The position numbers and the translations under genes are program-made. Shown one piece after another: positions 57,826 to 64,000 of a stretch of 64,000 nucleotides of DNA; position 1 is the stretch's first letter, and every line of letters begins with the position of its first letter. Source of the DNA: Sphingobium ummariense RL-3 (GTDB taxonomy: Bacteria > Pseudomonadota > Alphaproteobacteria > Sphingomonadales > Sphingomonadaceae); NCBI RefSeq assembly GCF_000447205.1, contig NZ_AUWY01000071.1:83424-147423 (forward strand). The letters are read 5' to 3'. The notes beneath the pieces were generated by a model. That model saw only the letters and a list, made by a program, of their open reading frames with translations. It was not told the DNA's origin and searched no databases.

Positions 57826-58356
57826 ATGGCCATCCTTCCGATCCTAGAGGCGCCGGACCCGCGCCTGCGCACCATTTCGACGCCCGTGGAGGCGATCGAC
57901 GACGATCTGCAGCGCCTGATCGACGATATGTTCGACACGATGTACGACGCGCCGGGCATCGGCCTTGCCGCGATCCAGGTCGGCGTGCCCAAGCGGGTGC
58001 TGGTGATCGACCTGCAGGAGCCGGAATCGGACGAGGAGGGCGCACCGCCGGTGAAGAAGCCGATGGTCTTCATCAACCCCCAGATTCTCAAGGGTTCCGC
58101 CGAACTTTCGGTGTATAACGAAGGTTGCCTGTCGGTCCCGGACCAGTTCGCCGAGGTCGAGCGCCCCGCGAGCATCCGTGCGAGCTGGATGGACCGCGAA
58201 GGCCGGATCCACGAGGAGCAACTCGATGGGCTGCTGGCGACCTGCCTCCAGCATGAGATGGACCATCTGGAGGGCATCCTCTTCATCGACCATCTCTCGC
58301 GCCTGAAGCGCGACATGCTGCTCAAGAAGCTGAGCAAGGCCCGCAAGGCCGCTTGA
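57826..58356 (+). CDS. def: Peptide deformylase
   Basis: 176 residues. All three family motifs are present: [17 protein letters not shown] (metal-binding Cys), and H-E-M-D-H-L-E-G (metal-binding His pair with catalytic Glu). It removes the N-formyl group from nascent proteins. It lies close after recR and opposite to fmt-truA. Confidence 0.96.
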   Translation: MAILPILEAPDPRLRTISTPVEAIDDDLQRLIDDMFDTMYDAPGIGLAAIQVGVPKRVLVIDLQEPESDEEGAPPVKKPMVFINPQILKGSAELSVYNEGCLSVPDQFAEVERPASIRASWMDREGRIHEEQLDGLLATCLQHEMDHLEGILFIDHLSRLKRDMLLKKLSKARKAA

Positions 58357-58401
58357 GTCGGTTGTGCAACGATATAGGCTTCGCGCAGGGGGGCGGAGCC
58401 C

Positions 58402-58764
58402 ATGGCGAGTCGGCACTCGGAATTCGACATTTTCCTGGCAGCGCGTCCGGCACGGTCGGCGCAGGAGTTGATGCGCGCGGACGGGGCGCTATTCGTGCGC
58501 TGGGCCTATATCACCCTGCTTGAACGGCAGGCCGATCCCCAAGGACTCGCATTCTACCTGCAGCGCATGGAAGCAGGAAAGACCAAGGTCAGCGTGCTGA
58601 AGCAGATCAGCCGTTCGCCAGAGGGGCGAGCGCACCGGCGGCATCTGCCCGGCCTTCAGGCGGCAGTCCGCCGGGCGATGATGAAGCGGGCTCCGGTAAT
58701 CGGGCCGGTCTATCGTTGGTTGCTGGCGGACGGCAGCGTGAAGCGCCTCCCGCCGCCACGCTGA
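58402..58764 (+). CDS. DUF4214-domain small protein
   Basis: 120 residues. L-F-V-R-W-A-Y-I-T-L-L-E-R-Q-A-D-P-Q-G-L-A-F-Y and I-S-R-S-P-E-G-R match the DUF4214 pattern (A-Y-x-x-L-L-x-R-x-A-D-x-x-G... S-x-E). The domain often occurs in secreted or glycan-related proteins; it has no known enzymatic function. GGCGGAG precedes the ATG. No signal peptide is seen. The C-terminus is basic. Confidence 0.7.
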   Translation: MASRHSEFDIFLAARPARSAQELMRADGALFVRWAYITLLERQADPQGLAFYLQRMEAGKTKVSVLKQISRSPEGRAHRRHLPGLQAAVRRAMMKRAPVIGPVYRWLLADGSVKRLPPPR

Positions 58765-58845
58765 AGGTCCTCTCGAAAAGCCAGCCAGCGCCAGTGCGGC
58801 AGGTGCACGCTCGACACGGACGGCGACACGGCGTTAGATCGGGCC

Positions 58846-59484
58846 ATGCTTCCCCAGTCTCCCGCCTTCGTCCAGAGTATCGGCCCGGTGCTGGAGACGC
58901 TCAGCATCGTCGGCACCTTCGTCTTCGCTACGTCCGGCGCGCTGGCGGCCGCGCGACTGGGGCAGACGCTCGTCACTTTCGCCTTTTTCGCGCTGCTGAC
59001 CGGAGTGGGTGGGGGCACGGTGCGTGACCTGCTGATCGGTGCGCCTGTCTTCTGGGTTCATGACGCCGTCCCTGCCATTGCCTGCATGGCCGGCGCGGTG
59101 GTGGTATGGTTTACGCCGCGCGCCTTCTGGAGCGAGCGGGCGCTGGATTGGCTGGATGCCGTGGGCCTCGCCGCCTTCGCGGTGTTCGGTGCGGCCAAGG
59201 CGATGAGCTACGGCGTCCCGCCCTTCGTCGCGGCGATGATGGGCGTCGTCACCGGTTGCGTCGGCGGCATCATGCGGGACCTGCTCGCAGGCGAACCGTC
59301 GATCCTGCTGCGGCCGGAACTCTATGTGACGGCTGCCGCCTTCGCCTCCGGATTATTCGTTGTCCTGCGCTGGGCGAGCCTCGACGTGCCGACCGCCGGC
59401 GTCATCGCTGCGATCCTTGGCTTCGCCTTGCGCGCGGTGGCAATCCGCCAGGGCTTGGGCTTGCCCGGATATCGCGACGAATAA
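58846..59484 (+). CDS. TRIC-type trimeric intracellular cation channel family (YadS/UPF0126)
   Basis: 212 residues with six to seven hydrophobic helices in two repeats, the bacterial TRIC/UPF0126 fold. F-V-F-A-T-S-G-A-L-A-A and G-G-G-T-V-R-D-L-L-I-G form repeat 1, and G-C-V-G-G-I-M-R-D-L-L-A-G forms repeat 2. Such proteins conduct monovalent cations; some relatives affect glycine uptake. The physiological role here is unknown. Start ATG 58846. Confidence 0.9.
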   Translation: MLPQSPAFVQSIGPVLETLSIVGTFVFATSGALAAARLGQTLVTFAFFALLTGVGGGTVRDLLIGAPVFWVHDAVPAIACMAGAVVVWFTPRAFWSERALDWLDAVGLAAFAVFGAAKAMSYGVPPFVAAMMGVVTGCVGGIMRDLLAGEPSILLRPELYVTAAAFASGLFVVLRWASLDVPTAGVIAAILGFALRAVAIRQGLGLPGYRDE

Positions 59485-59545
59485 CAGGCACGACAGGTTG
59501 CGCTCCGGGTGATAGCCTTCCTCAAAATAATGGGGAGGAAGTGGC

Positions 59546-60682
59546 ATGAAGGTGATGATGTGGGCGATTGCGGCGACGCTGCCGGTCGCGGCAGCGGGCA
59601 TCGCCGCGCAGGGCAATGCGATCGGCCAATTCATCGATCATCGTGACATAGGTCAGCCCGCATCGCCAGGCGAGGCGAGCTATGATCCCCAGCGCCAGCG
59701 CTACCGCATCACGGCCGCAGGGCAGAATATGTGGGCTGATCGCGATGATTTCCATTTCGCCTGGAAGCGCATGTCCGGCGACGTGGTGGCAACCACCCGG
59801 CTCGATTTCGTTTCGCCAGCGCCCAGGCCCGGCGACGGCGGCTATCTGCACCGCAAGGGCGGGATCGTGCTGCGGCAGGATCTGGATCCCGATTCCGCCT
59901 ATGTTGATGTCCTGCGCATGGGCAATCAGCAGATGTCGCTGCAGTATCGGGAGGTGAAGGGCGGCCAGACGCGGCTCATCTGGATCAACACGCCCCGGCA
60001 GGGAACGGTCGGGCTGACCAAGATCGGGGACTATGCCTATCTCTCGGTGCTCGGCGCGGACGGCAAGCTGCATCACGCGGGCGGATCGTTCAAGATCCGC
60101 ATCACGGGACCCTATTATATCGGCCTGGGCGTCTGCCCCCACGACCCGAAAGCGCGCGAGACGATGGCATTCAGCGACGTCAGGATCGCTGCCGCGCCTG
60201 CTGGAACACGCAAACCCGGCGGCACCACGCTACAGACGATCAACATCGGCACCCCGCCCGAACAGACGGTGATCCATCACAGCAGCGGGCCAGTCAGCAT
60301 GACCGGCTGGTCGGCCAGCAGCGAGTGGGTGCACTTCAGCAGCGAGGGTAAGGCGCGCCGCGCCAAGGCTTGGGACAGCGACGTGGTCGAAACGGCACAG
60401 CCGCCGCAACAAGCCGCGCGCCTCGTGGCCCCGGCAGTGGCGCTGGGCATCGCGCGGCAGGTGTCGCCCGACGGTCGCTCGATCGCCTATCTGACTGGCA
60501 CGCCGGGCAAGACCCCATCGATGGCGCAGGACGTCGTTTTGCGGTTGGCCCCCGTCGTGGATGGCAAGCCGGCAACCGACAAGGCCGTCGAACTGGTCAA
60601 GCTGTGGGGTAACGCCGCATCCTTGCCGCGCAGCGCCTGGTCGCCGGACGGCAAGACGATCGCGTTCATTTCGCTGGATTAA
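59546..60682 (+). CDS. Exported DUF1349-like/Tol-type beta-rich protein
   Basis: 378 residues. The signal peptide M-M-W-A-I-A-A-T-L-P-V-A-A ends near A-A-Q-G. The middle region (residues ~60-190), W-A-D-R-D-D-F-H-F-A-W-K... to V-C-P-H-D-P, resembles the DUF1349 concanavalin-like domain. The C-terminal stretch has a P-D-G-R-S-I-A-Y repeat and ends with W-S-P-D-G-K-T-I-A-F-I-S-L-D, like the start of TolB/WD40-type propellers. The protein ends soon after two such repeats, so it looks like a truncated propeller or a short two-blade form. Strong ribosome site GGAGGAA. Function unknown. Confidence 0.7.
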   Translation: MKVMMWAIAATLPVAAAGIAAQGNAIGQFIDHRDIGQPASPGEASYDPQRQRYRITAAGQNMWADRDDFHFAWKRMSGDVVATTRLDFVSPAPRPGDGGYLHRKGGIVLRQDLDPDSAYVDVLRMGNQQMSLQYREVKGGQTRLIWINTPRQGTVGLTKIGDYAYLSVLGADGKLHHAGGSFKIRITGPYYIGLGVCPHDPKARETMAFSDVRIAAAPAGTRKPGGTTLQTINIGTPPEQTVIHHSSGPVSMTGWSASSEWVHFSSEGKARRAKAWDSDVVETAQPPQQAARLVAPAVALGIARQVSPDGRSIAYLTGTPGKTPSMAQDVVLRLAPVVDGKPATDKAVELVKLWGNAASLPRSAWSPDGKTIAFISLD

Positions 60683-60697
60683 GCCAGTCGGCGCGGA

Positions 60698-62581
60698 TCA
60701 GCGTAACAGCGCTGCCAGCATCCCCAGGACACCCCGTTGCTCCGACGCGCCCACTGTTCGTGGCGCGCCGAAGCCGCGGCATTCCAGGCAATCCGCCCGT
60801 ACACCGGCGCCCGTCACCATGGCCCGCGCGTCGGCGACGGCCTGCCAGGCCCAACGCCGCTGCAACAGCGCCTGCCGCGCCAGCATGTCGCGGGGCGCGC
60901 CGGCATCGTCGGATTCGCGCTCGGTAAGCGCCTGGATCCAGTCGGCCCATTGGTCGGGCTCCTTCTCGATCCAATAGGGTCGCGCCTTGGCGGGGTCGAT
61001 CTTCGCCAGCTTCGCCGCCTCGGCGATCGCGTCTTCCAGCCCGCCGAAGCGGTCGACCAGGCCGATCTGCCGCGCGGTTCCGCCGTCCCACACGCGGCCC
61101 TGCGCGATCGCGTCGATCGCCTGCGGACTCTTGCGGCGCGACTGCGCGACGACGCCGACGAAGCGCCGGTAGATGTCCTCGACCCCCATCTGCATCACCT
61201 GGTCGAAGGCGGGCGTGGTGCCGCCGAACAGGTCCGGCTGCCCCGACAGCGGCGTGGTGCGCACGCCGTCGGTGGTGATGCCCATCTTCGCCAGCGTTCC
61301 CTCGAAGCTCGGCAGGATGCCGAACACGCCGATGGAGCCGGTGATCGTGTCGGGCTCCGCGAAGATCACGCTGGCCGGGGTGGATACCCAATAACCGCCG
61401 CTGGCCGCGACATTGCCCATCGAAACGACGACCGGCAGCCCTTCGGATTTGGCCTGCATGATGGCGCTGCGGATCTTTTCCGCTGCCATGACCGATCCGC
61501 CCGGCGAATCGACCCGTACGACCAGCGCCTCGAGGTCTTTCTCCGCCAATGCCTTGAGCAGCAGCGAGGATATGGTGTCGCCCGCGGCCGTCCCCGGCCC
61601 GGCCTCGCCGTCGACGATGTCGCCGGCGACCGTCAGCACCCCGATCTGGCCGTTGTCGGCAGGGCGGTGCGCCCGCATGTAGCCGTTGAGCTCGATCGCC
61701 GCGAAGCCGCCGGCGCGGTCATCCGCCGGATTGCCCGCGATCTTTGCGACATGGTCGCCGAAGGCGCTTTCATCCCCCAGCTTGTCGACGAGGCCCGCTG
61801 CCAGCGCTGCCTTCGCCATGTCGCCGCCGGTCGAACGCGCCGCCGCCACCGGGTCCTGCACATAGGCGGCCAGTTTCGCCTTGGGCCGGGCCTTGGCCAC
61901 GTCCTGCTGCCAGTCCTGCCACAGCGCATCGGCCAGCGCCTGGTTGGCTTCCTTGGCGGCGGGGGACTGGTCCGCGCGGATGAAGGGCTCGACGAAGCTC
62001 TTGTAGGTGCCGACCCGGTAGACATGGGTGTTGACGCCCAGCTTGTCGATCAGCCCCTTGTAATAGAGGTTGGACCCGCCCCGGCCCATAATGGCGACGC
62101 CGCCCAGCGGGTCGACCCACGCTTCGCTCGCGTGGGCGGCAAGCTGGTAGCTGTCGTCGCTGTAGAGCGTCGCATAGGCAAGGACGGGCTTCTTCGCGGC
62201 GCGAACCTCGTCCAGCGCGCGGCCGACTCGCGACAGCGCGACCTGTCCGCCACCCAGGAAGCCGTCGAGGTTCAGGACCACCGCCTTCACCTTCGCGTCG
62301 CCCTTCGCCGCCTCCAGCGCGGCGACGATGTCGGCCAGGCGATATTCCTTCGTCCGGTCGCCCGAGCCGGTCAGCAGCGCCATGGTGCCGACCTCCTCGG
62401 GCTGCTCGACGATCGTGCCGTCCAGGTCGAGCAGCAGCGCACCGCTGCTCACGCCCTGCACCGGGCGCGGGGAGAAGGACAGGGCGGCATAGAGCAGGCC
62501 GAAGAACAGCAGCAGGAACAACAGGACCAGCCCGTCCTTGATCGCCACCAGTATGCGCCAGGCGCCCTTCACAAATGCCAC
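60698..62581 (-). CDS. sppA: Signal peptide peptidase SppA, 67-kDa type
   Basis: 627 residues with an N-terminal membrane anchor ([14 protein letters not shown]). It has two tandem SppA domains. The catalytic lysine lies in the first half ([12 protein letters not shown]) and the serine in the second ([10 protein letters not shown]). It degrades remnant signal peptides in the inner membrane. The start is GTG 62581 with GGAG about 9 nt upstream. Convergent with the Tol-like gene (16 bp gap) and divergent from gpmA. Confidence 0.95.
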   Translation of the reverse strand: MAFVKGAWRILVAIKDGLVLLFLLLFFGLLYAALSFSPRPVQGVSSGALLLDLDGTIVEQPEEVGTMALLTGSGDRTKEYRLADIVAALEAAKGDAKVKAVVLNLDGFLGGGQVALSRVGRALDEVRAAKKPVLAYATLYSDDSYQLAAHASEAWVDPLGGVAIMGRGGSNLYYKGLIDKLGVNTHVYRVGTYKSFVEPFIRADQSPAAKEANQALADALWQDWQQDVAKARPKAKLAAYVQDPVAAARSTGGDMAKAALAAGLVDKLGDESAFGDHVAKIAGNPADDRAGGFAAIELNGYMRAHRPADNGQIGVLTVAGDIVDGEAGPGTAAGDTISSLLLKALAEKDLEALVVRVDSPGGSVMAAEKIRSAIMQAKSEGLPVVVSMGNVAASGGYWVSTPASVIFAEPDTITGSIGVFGILPSFEGTLAKMGITTDGVRTTPLSGQPDLFGGTTPAFDQVMQMGVEDIYRRFVGVVAQSRRKSPQAIDAIAQGRVWDGGTARQIGLVDRFGGLEDAIAEAAKLAKIDPAKARPYWIEKEPDQWADWIQALTERESDDAGAPRDMLARQALLQRRWAWQAVADARAMVTGAGVRADCLECRGFGAPRTVGASEQRGVLGMLAALLR

Positions 62582-62736
62582 GCGGTTCAGCTCCCAACAA
62601 ATCGTCCCATCGGGCTATCCGATCGCCCGCTGGACCTCAATGTGGGTGCGACGCGCGCCGCGGCAAGCTTGCGCGGGAGATTTTGGTCGTTATGGGAAGC
62701 CCCATCCGTCCGCTCTTGTGCAGGAGATGCGTGCCC

Positions 62737-63423
62737 ATGCCTACCCTCGTCCTCATCCGCCACGGCCAGTCGGCCTGGAACCTGGAAAACCGCTTCACCG
62801 GCTGGTGGGACGTGGACGTGACGGAAAAGGGCGCGGAGGAAGCGCGGGCGGCAGGCCGCCTGCTGGCGGAAAAGGGCCTCGACTTCGACCTGTGCTTCAC
62901 CTCGCTCCAGACGCGCGCGATCAAGACGCTGAACCTGGTGCTGGAGGAAATGGGCCGCCTCTGGCTGCCGGTCGAGAAGGACTGGCACCTCAACGAGCGC
63001 CATTATGGCGGCCTCACGGGCCTCGACAAGGCGGAGACCGCGGCGAAGCATGGCGACGATCAGGTGAAGATCTGGCGCCGCAGCTTCGACATTCCGCCGC
63101 CGCCGATGGAGCCGGGCAGCGCATTCGACCTGTCGAAGGACCGCCGCTATGCCGGCATCGCGATCCCGTCGACCGAGTCCCTGAAGGACACCATCGCCCG
63201 CGTCCTTCCCTATTGGGAAAGCCGCATCGCGCCGGAGCTGAAGGCCGGCAAGCGGGTCGTCATCTCCGCCCATGGCAATTCGCTGCGCGCGCTGGTCAAG
63301 CACCTGTCGGGCATTTCCGACGCCGAGATCGCCAGCCTGGAGATCCCGACCGGCCAGCCGATCGTCTACGAACTGGACGACGCGCTCACGGCGACCGATC
63401 GCTACTATCTCTCCGAGCGCTGA
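62737..63423 (+). CDS. gpmA: 2,3-bisphosphoglycerate-dependent phosphoglycerate mutase
   Basis: 228 residues. [18 protein letters not shown] is the phosphohistidine loop, [12 protein letters not shown] and a late A-H-G-N-S-L-R-A-L complete the active site. It interconverts 3- and 2-phosphoglycerate in glycolysis/gluconeogenesis. AGGAG lies 11 nt upstream of ATG 62737. purE begins 108 bp after its stop on the same strand. Confidence 0.95.
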   Translation: MPTLVLIRHGQSAWNLENRFTGWWDVDVTEKGAEEARAAGRLLAEKGLDFDLCFTSLQTRAIKTLNLVLEEMGRLWLPVEKDWHLNERHYGGLTGLDKAETAAKHGDDQVKIWRRSFDIPPPPMEPGSAFDLSKDRRYAGIAIPSTESLKDTIARVLPYWESRIAPELKAGKRVVISAHGNSLRALVKHLSGISDAEIASLEIPTGQPIVYELDDALTATDRYYLSER

Positions 63424-63531
63424 ACCCGCCTGGGTTTTCTGCGTGACACATTCTTGCTCCGCCGCTGCCCGCCCGCTAAGGGGCTGTGCTTTCCGGGCGG
63501 CGGGCGCCGCTCCACGAGGGGAAGCTGAAGG

Positions 63532-64000
63532 ATGAGCGGGGACGGCGCGCAGGTCGGCATCATCATGGGCTCGCGCTCCGACTGGGAGACGATGCGTCAC
63601 GCATCCGAAACGCTCGAGGCGCTGGGCGTCGCCCATGAATGCAAGGTGGTGTCCGCCCACCGCACGCCCCAGCGGCTGTATGACTATGCGACGGGCGCGG
63701 CCAGCCGCGGCCTCAAGGTGATCGTCGCCGGGGCAGGGGGCGCCGCGCACCTGCCCGGCATGGCCGCCTCCATGACTCGCCTGCCCGTCCTGGGCGTTCC
63801 CGTGGAATCGAAATCGCTCAAGGGCATGGATTCGCTCCTCTCCATCGTCCAGATGCCCGGCGGCATTCCCGTCGGCACGCTGGCGATCGGCAAGCCCGGC
63901 GCGATCAACGCCGCGCTGCTCGCCGCCGCGATCCTCGCCACCGCCGACGATGCGCTGGCCGCCCGGCTCGACGCCTGGCGCGCGCGCCAGACCGACGCGG
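63532..64000 (+). CDS. purE: N5-carboxyaminoimidazole ribonucleotide mutase (partial)
   Basis: The first 156 codons of PurE; the gene runs off the window. [19 protein letters not shown] and [12 protein letters not shown] are the catalytic motifs. It moves a carboxyl group in purine synthesis. The ribosome site GAGGGGAAG lies 6-11 nt before the ATG. purK usually follows immediately; it is outside this window. Confidence 0.94.
   Translation, partial: MSGDGAQVGIIMGSRSDWETMRHASETLEALGVAHECKVVSAHRTPQRLYDYATGAASRGLKVIVAGAGGAAHLPGMAASMTRLPVLGVPVESKSLKGMDSLLSIVQMPGGIPVGTLAIGKPGAINAALLAAAILATADDALAARLDAWRARQTDA

Overview
This 64 kb window reads as ordinary chromosome from a high-GC alphaproteobacterium, most likely a sphingomonad (Sphingobium/Sphingomonas group). 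The reasons are the family-level character of the proteins (TonB receptor, periplasmic-type methyltransferase, CpaF, PRC-barrel and OsmC stress genes), an F1-only ATP synthase operon in the order atpH-A-(lysE)-G-D-C, and dispersed GC-rich palindromes with cores such as CCCCGGCGAAGGCCGGGG and TCCTGCGAAGGCGGGAG. I see no prophage, integron, classical insertion sequence, CRISPR array or plasmid function. The accessory signals are small cassettes and repeats placed between housekeeping genes.

Layout. 1-11.6 kb is a TCA-cycle block: a truncated glycosyl/glycerophosphotransferase-like gene, sdhB, a hotdog thioesterase, zapE, mdh, a GIY-YIG nuclease gene between near-identical inverted repeats, sucD, sucA, sucB and lpdA, closed by a good terminator. 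sdhA/C/D and sucC are not in the window, although they usually sit beside these genes. 11.8-23.2 kb holds a GNAT acetyltransferase, an S9 peptidase, a region of repeats, valS with a low-GC internal segment, a MATE transporter, a HerA-like ATPase, an acyltransferase-3 membrane protein and an LLM flavin oxidoreductase. 23.2-28.4 kb (minus strand) is panB, a YfgM-like protein, bamB, der, a TusA-like protein and an Hpt protein, with a two-armed palindrome between bamB and der.

28.5-34.9 kb contains a TonB receptor, a YezD-family peptide and an RBBP9-like hydrolase with AT-rich promoter regions (possibly sulfur nutrition). A PRC-barrel/OsmC divergent pair with a candidate EcfG promoter, a DMT transporter and an exported methyltransferase-like protein follow. 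35.0-40.8 kb pairs the Tad-pilus ATPase gene cpaF with a translationally coupled GT-C-like membrane protein, a GtrB-type polyprenyl-phosphate glycosyltransferase and a second polytopic membrane protein. This suggests a surface or pilin glycosylation module. 40.8-46.4 kb is the F1 ATP synthase operon with a lysE-family gene inserted.

46.5-64 kb carries a membrane-anchored trypsin-like protease, ada, a gluzincin-type protein, priA with a DUF1289 gene, transaldolase, small membrane proteins, tRNA-Arg(TCT), a queuosine-precursor transporter, truA-fmt, recR, def, a DUF4214 protein, a TRIC-type channel, a DUF1349/Tol-like exported protein, sppA, gpmA and the beginning of purE.

The most interesting points are the repeat-bounded GIY-YIG cassette that sits where sucC is usually found, the helically spaced 11-bp repeat array upstream of valS together with the mosaic inside valS, the cpaF/GT-C coupling, a perfect-arm Fur-like dyad upstream of mdh, and lysE inside the atp operon. 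All calls are from reading the sequence; no database search was possible.
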